NCBI RefSeq assembly: GCF_000178455.1
Contig: NZ_ADNU01000048.1
Span: forward strand, 1-64,000
Direction of reading: 5' to 3'
Source: Brevibacterium mcbrellneri ATCC 49030
GTDB lineage: Bacteria; Actinomycetota; Actinomycetes; Actinomycetales; Brevibacteriaceae
Length of the DNA stretch: 64,000 nucleotides
Within the stretch, counting starts at the first letter, position 1, and each line of letters starts with the position of its first letter. Under the pieces are notes generated by a model, which saw only the letters and a list, made by a program, of their open reading frames with translations, was not told the origin of the DNA and did no database searches. Below, piece by piece: positions 1-7,903 of this stretch. The position numbers and the translations under genes were made by a program.

Positions 1-405
1 GCAGGTGACCTTCACCTCGAAGTGGCCATCCGTGAACACCCGGTTTTCACTCGCGACGGTGACGACCTGCGTGCCACAGTCACGATCCCAATGACCGCTG
101 CCGCCCTGGGCACCACCATCAGCTTGGAAACCTTTGACGGGGAACGTGAACTTGAGATCGCACCGGGAACCCAAGTGGGCACTACCGAAACCCTGACCGG
201 GCTGGGAGTTGGCCGCTTGCGTCGCTCCTCGCGCGGTGACCTGCTGGTCACCGTCAACGTTGAAGTGCCGTCCAAACTCGACGCAAAACAGCGTGAACTG
301 CTCGAACAGCTTGCCCAAATGCGCGGCGAAACCAACCCCGACGTCAAACTGGGCAACCACCACCGCGGGCCATTTAGCCGTCTGCGGGACCGGTTCAACC
401 TATGA
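1..405 (+). CDS. dnaJ: Chaperone DnaJ, C-terminal part (5' end outside window)
   Basis: The frame is open from the first base, so only the last 134 residues are visible. They form the second C-terminal substrate-binding domain of an Hsp40 co-chaperone: GDLHLEV near the beginning, the segment TISLETFDGERELEIAPGT, and RGDLLVTVNVEVP before a short charged tail. The J domain and zinc-binding cysteines lie upstream of the window and cannot be checked. The protein delivers unfolded clients to DnaK and stimulates its ATPase. The stop overlaps the start of rsmE (ATGA), as expected for the actinobacterial hrcA-dnaJ-rsmE-phoH operon, in which this copy would be the HrcA-linked DnaJ2. Confidence 0.93.
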   Translation, partial: AGDLHLEVAIREHPVFTRDGDDLRATVTIPMTAAALGTTISLETFDGERELEIAPGTQVGTTETLTGLGVGRLRRSSRGDLLVTVNVEVPSKLDAKQRELLEQLAQMRGETNPDVKLGNHHRGPFSRLRDRFNL

Positions 406-1181
406 CGCTTCCGGTTTTCCTCACCCAGACCCCCTTGGCAGGTGCCACGGGTACTATCACGGTGGGGCCCGAGGTCGCCGGCCACGCAGTGCGCGTACGC
501 CGCATGGGTGCCGGAGAAGAACTTGAACTTATCGACGGCACCGGGATGCGTCTGCGGGGGACTATCCAGGAAGGCACCCCGGAGTCCCTGACGCTCAGCG
601 TGACCGAGGTGACAGAAGAACCCCAGCAACGACCTCGGCTGGCTCTTGTGCAAGCCCTTTCCAAGAACGACCGGGACATCCAAGCGATCGAAGCTGCCAC
701 AGAAGTGGGCGTGGATGCGGTGATTCCGTGGGCTGCGCAACGCAGCATCGCCGACTGGCCGGCCAAAAAAGCTCACAAAATGGCCGCTAAATGGAGCAAC
801 GTTCTCACCGCTGCCACGTTGCAGGCCCGGCGCACCCGGGTGCCTGAACTGGGTGAGTTGATCCGCGGAACTGCTGTTACCCAACTGGTGACCCCCACTT
901 CACGCGTGATCGTCCTGGACGAAACGGAATCCACCGGACTTACGGAAGCGGTGAACGACCTCGGGCAGGGGAACACTACCCAGGACAACATTTCCCAGGG
1001 AGACATCGATCAGATTGTGGTGATCGTTGGACCGGAAGGCGGGATCACACCTGCAGAAATCGACGCGCTGGTGTCAGCTGGTGCCCGGACGGCCGTTCTT
1101 GGCCCCACGATTTTGCGAGCTTCAACTGCAGGTCCTGTGGCGTTGGCGATTGTGCAGACGCTGTTGGGGCGATGGAAGTAA
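402..1181 (+). CDS. rsmE: 16S rRNA (uracil-1498-N3)-methyltransferase RsmE
   Basis: 259 residues, the normal length for RsmE. It uses S-adenosylmethionine to methylate N3 of U1498 in helix 44 of 16S rRNA on the assembled 30S subunit. An N-terminal PUA-like RNA-binding region (about 1-75) is followed by a SPOUT domain. The knot signatures are visible: VGPEGGITPAEIDAL from about residue 208 and LGPTILRASTAGPVALAI at the C-terminus, where the more usual LRTETA reads LRASTA. The ATG overlaps the dnaJ stop by 4 bp, implying translational coupling. It lies directly upstream of phoH. Confidence 0.94.
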   Translation: MTLPVFLTQTPLAGATGTITVGPEVAGHAVRVRRMGAGEELELIDGTGMRLRGTIQEGTPESLTLSVTEVTEEPQQRPRLALVQALSKNDRDIQAIEAATEVGVDAVIPWAAQRSIADWPAKKAHKMAAKWSNVLTAATLQARRTRVPELGELIRGTAVTQLVTPTSRVIVLDETESTGLTEAVNDLGQGNTTQDNISQGDIDQIVVIVGPEGGITPAEIDALVSAGARTAVLGPTILRASTAGPVALAIVQTLLGRWK

Positions 1182-1221
1182 CCCGGGCTAGACTGGTGAT
1201 AGCTCAAGGAAAGGACACATT

Positions 1222-2178
1222 CTGGAAACCGCACCCACTGTGCAACTGACGATTCCCGATTCGATTGACCCTGTTGCACTTCTTGGCCCGGCCGATTCCA
1301 ATCTGAAAACGCTCGAACGTTTAGAACCCTCTGTCGACATTTTGGCTCGCGACAGGGGCTTAAGGATTCGCGGACCACAGGCAAATGTCGATGCGGTTGT
1401 CAAAACCGTGGGGCAGCTCAAACGTTTGGTGGCTGCGGGGCAACAGGTGACCTCGGGGACTGTTGAGCAAGTTCACGGCATGGAGCACGCTGAACCTGCG
1501 CAAGTCCTCACCGACAACGTGGTGTCGCACCGGGGTCGCACGGTACGTCCTAAGACTTTTGGGCAACACGAGTATGTCAACGCGATCCGCAAGCACACCA
1601 TCACGTTTGGTATTGGGCCGGCGGGTACCGGAAAGACGTATTTGGCCATGGCCATGGCGGTGAATGCCCTGAGCCGAGGTGACGTCAAGCGGATCATTCT
1701 GACGCGCCCGGCCGTGGAAGCGGGGGAGAAGCTGGGGTTCTTGCCGGGAACCCTGGATGAAAAGATTGACCCGTATGTGCGCCCGCTGTATGACGCGTTG
1801 CACGACATGGTCGAACCCGAACGCATCAAAGGGCTTTTAGAGTCCGGCATTATTGAGGTCGCACCGCTTGCGTACATGCGTGGTCGCACGCTGAATGACG
1901 CGTTCATTATTTTGGACGAAGCGCAGAACACCACGCCCGAACAGATGAAGATGTTTCTCACCCGTCTGGGCTTCCAGTCGCGCATGGTGGTAACGGGAGA
2001 CATCAGCCAGATCGACTTGCCCGGATCGACCCCCAGCGGCCTGCGGATCGTGGCGAACATCCTCAAAGATGTCGACGACATCTGTTTCTTCAACCTCACC
2101 AGTAAAGACGTGGTCAGGCACCCGTTGGTAAGCAAAATCGTTGACGCATACGACTCACAGCCGGGTGGTGGGGCATGA
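1222..2178 (+). CDS. phoH: PhoH family ATPase (probable CTG start)
   Basis: P-loop ATPase of the PhoH/YbeZ family, linked functionally to YbeY and rRNA/RNA metabolism. Walker A GPAGTGKT and Walker B FIILDEAQN are both present, as is the VTGDISQIDLP segment typical of PhoH. The first canonical start in frame is GTG at 1240, but it has no Shine-Dalgarno sequence just upstream. The strong AAGGAAAGGA at 1205-1214 is 7 bp from an in-frame CTG at 1222 (ATT at 1219 is the neighbouring codon), giving an N-terminus METAPTVQL. I chose CTG; GTG at 1240 (312 aa) is the conservative alternative. A TAGACT -10-like box at 1189-1194 suggests its own promoter. The ATGA overlap with ybeY fits the conserved phoH-ybeY pair. 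Confidence 0.9.
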   Translation: METAPTVQLTIPDSIDPVALLGPADSNLKTLERLEPSVDILARDRGLRIRGPQANVDAVVKTVGQLKRLVAAGQQVTSGTVEQVHGMEHAEPAQVLTDNVVSHRGRTVRPKTFGQHEYVNAIRKHTITFGIGPAGTGKTYLAMAMAVNALSRGDVKRIILTRPAVEAGEKLGFLPGTLDEKIDPYVRPLYDALHDMVEPERIKGLLESGIIEVAPLAYMRGRTLNDAFIILDEAQNTTPEQMKMFLTRLGFQSRMVVTGDISQIDLPGSTPSGLRIVANILKDVDDICFFNLTSKDVVRHPLVSKIVDAYDSQPGGGA

Positions 2179-2654
2179 GTATCGAACTGGGCAATGAAAC
2201 CGAACTCCCAGTCGACTTGGAGCGAGTGCAGGAGTGCGCACGGTTTGCTCTTGACACGGTGAATGTTCATCCGGCCGTTGAGCTTTCCATTCGGTTTATC
2301 AGTGATGACGTCATGAGCGAGCTTCACGAAACGTGGATGGGGCTACCGGGGACAACGGATGTCATGTCGTTCCCCATGGACGAACTCAAACCTGGACACG
2401 ACGAACCCGGGATGTTGGGCGATATTGTGATCAGCCCAACAGTAGCTGCAGAACAAGCAGCTGCGGCTGGGCACTCTATGAGCGACGAGATTTACCTGCT
2501 CACAGTCCACGGGATTTTGCATTTATTGGGCTATGACCATGGAGAGCCAGACCAGAAATCCGAAATGTTTGCGCTGCAAAGAAAACTGTTGCTCATGTGG
2601 TTCGCCCAGATAGAGCCCGGTCGCACACACGTTCCCGAACCAACAGAAGACTAA
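2175..2654 (+). CDS. ybeY: Endoribonuclease YbeY (rRNA maturation factor)
   Basis: 159 residues, the family's usual length. YbeY is a zinc-dependent endoribonuclease for 16S rRNA 3'-end maturation and ribosome quality control. The metal site HGILHLLGYDH (H-x3-H-x5-H) starts around residue 112, and the TDVMSFPMDE strand motif is present. The start overlaps the phoH stop by 4 bp (ATGA). The next gene begins 3 bp after the stop, so phoH-ybeY-corC-era looks like one transcript. Confidence 0.96.
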   Translation: MSIELGNETELPVDLERVQECARFALDTVNVHPAVELSIRFISDDVMSELHETWMGLPGTTDVMSFPMDELKPGHDEPGMLGDIVISPTVAAEQAAAAGHSMSDEIYLLTVHGILHLLGYDHGEPDQKSEMFALQRKLLLMWFAQIEPGRTHVPEPTED

Positions 2655-2657
2655 ACC

Positions 2658-3935
2658 GTGGACGTTTTTATCTATTTCGCGGTCGCAGTGGTGTGCGTTC
2701 TTCTTGCATCCATTCTCGCTGCCGCTGATTCGGCGTTCAGCGTGGTGTCTCACCACGAAGTTCACGATGCCGCTGAGGACGGTAGGCGTGGTGGCGAACG
2801 TGCGTTGAAGGTTGTGCGTGATCTACCCACCCACATCAATGTGATCACGTTCGTCCGCCAGCTTTTTGAAGCAAACGCGGTGGTGTTCATCGTGTGGGGC
2901 TTCGTCGAAGTCTTGGGCGCTAACTGGAAGAGCATGGTGCTTGCAGCTCTGATGGGAAGCGTGGCCATTTTCGTGATCGCGGGAGTGTCCCCGCGTACGA
3001 TTGGGCGTCGTCGTTCGCTCCCCGTCACTTTGGCTCTCGCTGGCCCAGTTGCCGGTCTGCGCACGATGCTTGGACCACTTGCGCGTGTCCTGGTGTGGTT
3101 GGGCAACATGCTCACCCCGGACCGGGTGTACCGCGACGGTCCTTTTGTGACCCAAGAACAGCTCCGTGACTTGGTTGAACGGGCGAGTGCTGGCAACATT
3201 ATCGACGATGACGAACGCGACATGATCGGTCGTATTTTCAACTTGAGCGATACGCGAACGTACAAGGTGATGGTGCCCCGCACCGATGTCGTGACGATTG
3301 ACGCGAACGACACTTTGGGCGAGTCGCTCAGTCTGTTTTTCCGTTCCGGGTTTAGTCGTATTCCGGTGGTCAATGGCGATATCGATGAGATGACTGGGGT
3401 GCTGTACCTCAAGGACGTCTCACGCAAGTTGTACATGGACCCTGACGCAGCTGATACGAAAGCAGCTACCTTAGCCCGGAAGGTTCCGTACGTTCCCGAA
3501 ACGAAACCGGTTGGGGATTTGTTGCGCGAAATGCAACATGAAGCCACTCACGTTGCCGTTGTCATTGACGAGTACGGGGGCACTGCCGGCATCATCACGA
3601 TCGAAGACATTGTGGAAGAGATCGTGGGGGAAATTGCTGACGAGTATGACTCGGAAGACGAAGAAATTGTTGAGATCGAGCCGGGCGTGTACCGAGTAGA
3701 CACACGCATGCTCATCGACGACCTCGCGGAGTTTTTTGATGTCCGGATCGACGAAGACGACGTCAGTTCCGTGGGTGGGCTTTTGACTACGCTGATTGGA
3801 AAAGTGCCTATCGAAGGCTCGCGGGCTGAATGCGCGGGCTTGAGTATTGAGGCTGAACCCGGGCAGGGGCGACGCCACCGCGTCCACCATGTGATTGTGA
3901 AAAGAATCGAGGAACCAGATGAGCCTGTTTCGTGA
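2658..3935 (+). CDS. CorC/HlyC-type CBS-domain membrane protein (CNNM/DUF21 family)
   Basis: 425-residue inner-membrane protein of the CNNM/CorC group, implicated in Mg2+/Co2+ efflux or homeostasis; older annotations call it a hemolysin homologue. The N-terminal DUF21 region (about 1-150) has several hydrophobic segments. It is followed by a CBS pair (about 200-320, with YKVMVPRTDVVTID and HVAVVIDEYGGTAGIITIEDIVEEIVGE split across it) and a C-terminal CorC_HlyC domain (about 345-420, ending GRRHRVHHVIVKRI). It starts with GTG 3 bp after ybeY and overlaps era by 17 bp. The transported ion cannot be told from sequence. Confidence 0.9.
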   Translation: MDVFIYFAVAVVCVLLASILAAADSAFSVVSHHEVHDAAEDGRRGGERALKVVRDLPTHINVITFVRQLFEANAVVFIVWGFVEVLGANWKSMVLAALMGSVAIFVIAGVSPRTIGRRRSLPVTLALAGPVAGLRTMLGPLARVLVWLGNMLTPDRVYRDGPFVTQEQLRDLVERASAGNIIDDDERDMIGRIFNLSDTRTYKVMVPRTDVVTIDANDTLGESLSLFFRSGFSRIPVVNGDIDEMTGVLYLKDVSRKLYMDPDAADTKAATLARKVPYVPETKPVGDLLREMQHEATHVAVVIDEYGGTAGIITIEDIVEEIVGEIADEYDSEDEEIVEIEPGVYRVDTRMLIDDLAEFFDVRIDEDDVSSVGGLLTTLIGKVPIEGSRAECAGLSIEAEPGQGRRHRVHHVIVKRIEEPDEPVS

Positions 3936-4854
3936 GGTACCCAGTGACTTTCGTGCCGGGTTCGCATGTTTTGTGGGCCGACCCAACACGGGAAAGTCCA
4001 CTCTGACAAATGCGCTTGTAGGCACCAAGGTTGCGATTACCTCAAACAAGCCCCAGACCACCCGGCACACGATTCGCGGAGTTGTCCACCGGGACAACCA
4101 CCAGCTGATCGTCGTTGACACGCCGGGCCTTCACCGACCTCGGACGCTTTTGGGATCCCGACTCAACGACCTGGTGGCTTCGACGCTCGCTGAAGTCGAT
4201 GTGATTGGCTTTTGTCTGCCGGCCAACGAAAAGATTGGGCCGGGGGACCGGTACATTGCCGAACAGCTGGAGATGATTGCGCGCAAGACTCCCGTGGTTG
4301 CGATCGTGACGAAAACGGACACCGTTCCCAAAGGGCAGGTGGTTGAGGCGCTCACCGCTGTCAATGAGTTGGGGGACTTCGCCGAGGTCGTCCCAGTGTC
4401 CGCGGTGGACGGATTCCAAGTGGATACGGTCGATCAGGTTTTGGCTAAGTACTTGCCGGAAAGTCCGCCTTTGTACCCGGACGGCGATATCACTGACGAG
4501 CCTGAGTCCGTTCTCATTGCTGAGCTAGTTCGCGAAGCTGCTTTAGAGGGAATCCGCGAAGAATTGCCACACTCTCTGGCCGTTCAAGTCGAGGAGATGA
4601 TTCAGCGTGAAGATCGCCCGGAGGACAAGCCGCTGGTCGATGTGCACGTGAACCTGTATGTTGAACGCGACAGCCAGAAGGCCATCATTATTGGGCGAAA
4701 GGGGGCTCGTTTGAAACAGATCGGGTCTCAGGCCAGGCAGGGGATCGAAGCACTGTTGGGTACGCCCGTTTTTTTGAGCCTCCACGTCAAGGTGGCTAAA
4801 GACTGGCAACGCGACCCCAAAGCGCTGGGCCGTTTAGGCTTTGACTTCTCGTAG
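3919..4854 (+). CDS. era: GTPase Era
   Basis: 311 residues. Era is an essential GTPase that binds the 3' end of 16S rRNA and helps assemble the 30S subunit. G1 is GRPNTGKST, G3 is DTPG, G4 is TKTD. The C-terminal KH domain is recognised from YVERDSQKAIIIGRKGARL and the following helix. The ATG lies 17 bp inside the corC-like gene, preceded in that gene by GAGGAACCAG as ribosome site. Position after phoH-ybeY-corC is the standard actinobacterial order, and the partners all act on 16S rRNA or ribosome assembly. Confidence 0.97.
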   Translation: MSLFREVPSDFRAGFACFVGRPNTGKSTLTNALVGTKVAITSNKPQTTRHTIRGVVHRDNHQLIVVDTPGLHRPRTLLGSRLNDLVASTLAEVDVIGFCLPANEKIGPGDRYIAEQLEMIARKTPVVAIVTKTDTVPKGQVVEALTAVNELGDFAEVVPVSAVDGFQVDTVDQVLAKYLPESPPLYPDGDITDEPESVLIAELVREAALEGIREELPHSLAVQVEEMIQREDRPEDKPLVDVHVNLYVERDSQKAIIIGRKGARLKQIGSQARQGIEALLGTPVFLSLHVKVAKDWQRDPKALGRLGFDFS

Positions 4855-4875
4855 CCCCGGATAGACTTAGCGATT
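4841..4875 (+). promoter_or_regulatory. Candidate leaderless promoter of zapE
   Basis: TTGACT at 4841-4846 and TAGACT at 4862-4867 resemble actinobacterial -35 and -10 hexamers, with a short 15-bp spacer. The zapE GTG is 8 bp after the -10 box, where transcription would start. No Shine-Dalgarno sequence lies between them. This would give a leaderless mRNA. It is sequence reading only. Confidence 0.4.
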
Positions 4876-5883
4876 GTGACTTCAGTACACCTCGTAGATC
4901 GTTCTCCCAGCATCAGCCCCCACGAACTGATTGCTCAGCTAGTTCCACCACCGCACTTTGAAGACGTGTCGTTTGAGTCCTATAAACCGGACCCCACACA
5001 ACCGTCACAGGCAAAAGCCCGTGATGCGCTCCAGGCGTTTACGGAGAAAAGCACTAAGAAGAGCATTTTTAAGAAAATGCTGGGGAAGTCCGACAGCTCA
5101 GCGAAAGGGCTGTACCTGGACGGTGGTTACGGTGTGGGCAAGACCCACCTGTTGGCTTCTGCGTGGCACCGGTCAGAAAAGCCGGCCGCGTTTGGAACCT
5201 TCGTGGAATACACCAACCTCATTGGTGCTCTAGGTTTCAAACAAGCAGCGGCTGATCTGTCGCAGTGCAAGCTCGTGTGTGTAGACGAGTTCGAGCTAGA
5301 CGACCCGGGCGACACAGTCATGATGAGCCGCCTCATGCGAGAGCTCACCGACGCGGGCGTCAAAATTGTGGCCACTTCCAACACTTTGCCGGGAGCGTTG
5401 GGACAGGGACGTTTCGCCGCGCAAGACTTTTTGCGCGAGATTCAAGCGCTGGCCGATCAGTTCGAGGTTCTCAGCATAGACGGGGACGACTACCGTCACC
5501 GCGGAATCCCAAACCCTCCAGAGCCTGTGTCGAACGACGAACTGCAAACCGTCGCTCAGGACTTCGCTGGCACGATCGCGTGCGATGAGTTTGATCAACT
5601 CATGGAACACCTTCCACGTGTGCACCCATCGCGCTACCGCCTGCTTTTAGACGATATCGATGCTGTCGCATGGCAGGACGTGCACACGGTCGAGAACGAA
5701 TCGGTGGCACTCCGCTTTGTTGCTCTTGTCGACCGTATGTACGACCGCGGTGTGGCGATTCACAATTCGGGTGTGCGCCTCGACAAGGTTTTTACTGAAG
5801 ACATGCTGGGTGGCGGATACCGCAAGAAGTACATGCGTTGCTTGTCGCGTTTGACCGCTCTGGCTACAGGTGAGGAACGATGA
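4876..5883 (+). CDS. zapE: Cell division protein ZapE (AFG1-like AAA ATPase)
   Basis: 335-residue AFG1/ZapE-family P-loop ATPase. Walker A is GGYGVGKTHLL (around residue 83) and Walker B is LVCVDEFELDD. The C-terminus has the family's FxxLC-equivalent region ending KKYMRCLSRL. In E. coli ZapE acts on the Z-ring; in actinobacteria the role is less well defined. The GTG start has no ribosome site but sits right behind a TAGACT box, so translation may be leaderless. The stop overlaps the start of the PPK2 gene by 4 bp (ATGA), so the two are probably co-transcribed. Confidence 0.9.
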   Translation: MTSVHLVDRSPSISPHELIAQLVPPPHFEDVSFESYKPDPTQPSQAKARDALQAFTEKSTKKSIFKKMLGKSDSSAKGLYLDGGYGVGKTHLLASAWHRSEKPAAFGTFVEYTNLIGALGFKQAAADLSQCKLVCVDEFELDDPGDTVMMSRLMRELTDAGVKIVATSNTLPGALGQGRFAAQDFLREIQALADQFEVLSIDGDDYRHRGIPNPPEPVSNDELQTVAQDFAGTIACDEFDQLMEHLPRVHPSRYRLLLDDIDAVAWQDVHTVENESVALRFVALVDRMYDRGVAIHNSGVRLDKVFTEDMLGGGYRKKYMRCLSRLTALATGEER

Positions 5884-6839
5884 AATTCAACAACGAACCG
5901 ATCGTGGAACCGGCTCACAGCGTCGAACCAGCTCCTTCGCCCAAGCTCGCTGACGAAGTCGACCAGGCGTCACCGGCGGAACTGGTTCAGGTGTTGCGGT
6001 GGAAGCGCGGTGCCTCGTTCGATTCTGTTGACCCCACTGCGAAGCCAGGGTTTAGCGGAAACAAGGAACAGGGGCGGACGGCTCGCACCGCTGACAGCGA
6101 AGTTCTCAGTGACCTGCAAGAACGGCTGTACGCGAATGCGAAAACCGGGGTTGAGCGTAGCCTTTTGGTGGTGATCCAGGGGCGGGACACGGCCGGCAAA
6201 GGTGGAATCGTGAACCACGTTGCAGGAGTCTTGAGCCCGCACGGCGTGTCAATCGCATCATTTGGTGTTCCAACGGAAGAAGAAAAGCAGCATCACTTCC
6301 TGTGGAGGATCAAGAAGAAGCTCCCGGAACACGGTCAAATCGGGGTTTTCGACCGCTCCCACTACGAAGACATTCTGGCAGTGCGCATGCACAACTTGGC
6401 ACCCGAATCAGTATGGCAAGGCCGCTATGAAGAGATCCGACAGTTTGAGCAGGGCTTGGTCCAATCGGGGACAGCTGTTGTCAAAATCATGCTGACGGTT
6501 TCACAGGAAGAACAGTACCAACGTCTCTCTAAACGCTTAAGCCGCGAAAACAAGCTCTGGAAGTACTCTCCTGGAGACGTCGATGACCGCTTGCGCTGGT
6601 ACGGCTACTCTCAAGCGTTCTCCGATGTCATGGACGAAACTGACACGAACGACACGCCGTGGTACGTGGTTCCTGCAGATCGCAAATGGTACGCGCGCTG
6701 GGCAGTAACTCGCATCGTGATCCACCACTTGCAGGGTATGAATGTGGCCTGGCCGCCGCCAGCGTTCGATGTGGAAGAAGAACGTGCGCGATTAGAAGAA
6801 GCGCGTTATATCAAACCCGCTGAACCACAGGACACATAG
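5880..6839 (+). CDS. ppk2: PPK2-family polyphosphate kinase
   Basis: 319 residues. PPK2 enzymes transfer phosphate between polyphosphate and nucleotides (NMP or NDP). Walker A GRDTAGKGG and Walker B FDRSHYED are both present, together with the lid-region RLSRENKLWKYSPGDVDDR. An N-terminal extension of about 35 residues rich in Pro and Glu precedes the catalytic domain. Substrate class (NMP versus NDP) cannot be decided by eye. The start overlaps the zapE stop. The 3' end overlaps the convergent TIGR02611-like gene by 48 bp. Confidence 0.92.
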   Translation: MKFNNEPIVEPAHSVEPAPSPKLADEVDQASPAELVQVLRWKRGASFDSVDPTAKPGFSGNKEQGRTARTADSEVLSDLQERLYANAKTGVERSLLVVIQGRDTAGKGGIVNHVAGVLSPHGVSIASFGVPTEEEKQHHFLWRIKKKLPEHGQIGVFDRSHYEDILAVRMHNLAPESVWQGRYEEIRQFEQGLVQSGTAVVKIMLTVSQEEQYQRLSKRLSRENKLWKYSPGDVDDRLRWYGYSQAFSDVMDETDTNDTPWYVVPADRKWYARWAVTRIVIHHLQGMNVAWPPPAFDVEEERARLEEARYIKPAEPQDT

Positions 6840-7238
6840 CACTGCAAACGTCACGCAAAGGAACGTGACTAAGCCAATTGCGGCTCCGACCGACCAGTGA
6901 GAGCGTTTGATAAACACCGTCCATGCGTGCAGTTTTTTGCGCGCCCACATGAGTAAACAGTGGGCCCAGTGAAACTCTGACGCAATGATTGCTACGCCGA
7001 ACAGGACGATCAGCCAGCCTGGCCCTGGCAGTGGCACTAGCACGAGTCCCACAACAATGACGATTCCGCCAACGATGCCCACGGTCCACTTGTAGAACGC
7101 TTCCGTAGTGGGGTGGGCGGCAATGGACTGTCGCCAACGCAAATAACTTAAATGGCTAGCGCGAATCCAGCGAGGACGGTGAGTGCGAGGCCGAGCCTCA
7201 TACGGTGACTCGGGTTTCTCCTCGCGATTCTTAGGCAT
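6792..7238 (-). CDS. TIGR02611-type small membrane protein (PGPGW motif)
   Basis: 148 residues. The basic N-terminal tail is followed by a hydrophobic hairpin whose linker reads LVPLPGPGWLIVLFG, the signature of the actinobacterial TIGR02611/PGPGW membrane family, and a second hydrophobic pair near the C-terminus. No enzymatic function is known. It is transcribed against ppk2, with the two coding ends overlapping by 48 bp. It begins about 140 bp from the tRNA cluster on the other side. Confidence 0.82.
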   Translation of the reverse strand: MPKNREEKPESPYEARPRTHRPRWIRASHLSYLRWRQSIAAHPTTEAFYKWTVGIVGGIVIVVGLVLVPLPGPGWLIVLFGVAIIASEFHWAHCLLMWARKKLHAWTVFIKRSHWSVGAAIGLVTFLCVTFAVLCVLWFSGFDITRFF

Positions 7239-7320
7239 GAAACAAGCCTACTTCCCTTGTCTGGACGCGGGTTTAACGGCATTGAACATCCACGGGTGAC
7301 ACGCGTCACAGCAAATCGAT

Positions 7321-7347
7321 TTGGCATCTGAGAAAAGACCGTATAGA
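7321..7347 (+). promoter_or_regulatory. Candidate promoter of the tRNA cluster
   Basis: TATAGA at 7342-7347 with TTGGCA at 7321-7326 (15-bp spacer, short) lies 31 bp before the first base of tRNA-Gly. The -10 box is the best match in the 140-bp gap between the divergent membrane-protein gene and the tRNAs. Confidence 0.45.
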
Positions 7348-7378
7348 GTTTCTATTCGTTGCCAGGGAAACCTGACAC

Positions 7379-7451
7379 GCGGATGTGGCTCAGTTGGTAG
7401 AGCATCACCTTGCCAAGGTGAGGGTCGCGGGTTCGAGTCCCGTCATCCGCT
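7379..7451 (+). tRNA. tRNA-Gly (GCC)
   Basis: The 73-nt cloverleaf folds with acceptor GCGGATG/CATCCGC, anticodon stem TCACC/GGTGA with loop TTGCCAA (anticodon GCC at 7412-7414), and T-loop GTTCGAGTC. The discriminator base is T and no CCA is encoded. It is the first of four tRNAs in a row. Confidence 0.97.
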
Positions 7452-7494
7452 CTGGCGCCGGTCAGAGTGATCTGGACTCGGCGATCGCCTCCGC

Positions 7495-7565
7495 GGTGGC
7501 GTGGCCGAGAGGCGAGGCAGCGGCCTGCAAAGCCGTATACACGGGTTCGAATCCCGTCGCCACCT
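7495..7565 (+). tRNA. tRNA-Cys (GCA)
   Basis: The 71-nt cloverleaf has acceptor GGTGGCG/CGCCACC, anticodon stem GCGGC/GCCGT (one G-T pair) with loop CTGCAAA giving anticodon GCA at 7527-7529, and T-loop GGTTCGAATCC. Discriminator T; CCA is not encoded. Cys following Gly and preceding Val is a common actinobacterial tRNA order. Confidence 0.97.
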
Positions 7566-7571
7566 CGACCG

Positions 7572-7643
7572 GCGCGATTGGCGCAGCGGTAGCGCGCTTC
7601 CTTCACACGGAAGAGGTCACTGGTTCGATCCCAGTATCGCGCA
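7572..7643 (+). tRNA. tRNA-Val (CAC)
   Basis: The 72-nt cloverleaf has acceptor GCGCGAT/ATCGCGC and anticodon stem CTTCC/GGAAG with loop TTCACAC (anticodon CAC). It is nearly identical to the tRNA-Val(GAC) downstream, differing only inside the anticodon loop. Discriminator A; CCA is not encoded. Confidence 0.97.
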
Positions 7644-7690
7644 CGCGTGTTCAACGCAAGTGCACTACAACTAAATACGCATGTTTACAT

Positions 7691-7762
7691 GCGCGATTGG
7701 CGCAGCGGTAGCGCGCTTCCCTGACACGGAAGAGGTCACTGGTTCGATCCCAGTATCGCGCA
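7691..7762 (+). tRNA. tRNA-Val (GAC)
   Basis: The 72-nt cloverleaf is the same as the preceding valine tRNA apart from the loop CTGACAC (anticodon GAC). The pair looks like a tandem duplication in which the anticodon loop diverged at positions 32 and 34. Together the two read all GUC/GUU and GUG codons. A Rho-independent terminator follows 7 bp after the gene. Confidence 0.97.
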
Positions 7763-7769
7763 CACATCA

Positions 7770-7793
7770 CCCCGGCTTAGGCCGGGGTTTTTC
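7770..7793 (+). terminator. Rho-independent terminator after the tRNA cluster
   Basis: A 7-bp GC stem CCCCGGC/GCCGGGG (7770-7776 with 7781-7787) and a TTAG loop are followed by five T residues. Placed right behind tRNA-Val(GAC), it ends the tRNA transcript. Confidence 0.88.
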
Positions 7794-7903
7794 GTTCAAA
7801 CGCTGTTTTGCAACAGAATCGCAACAGGTTAGCAACATCTGCGGCCACCAATGTTTGAGCGAAGTCATTAGGCTAGGAATGTATTTTCAACGAAGGAGAT
7901 CAG

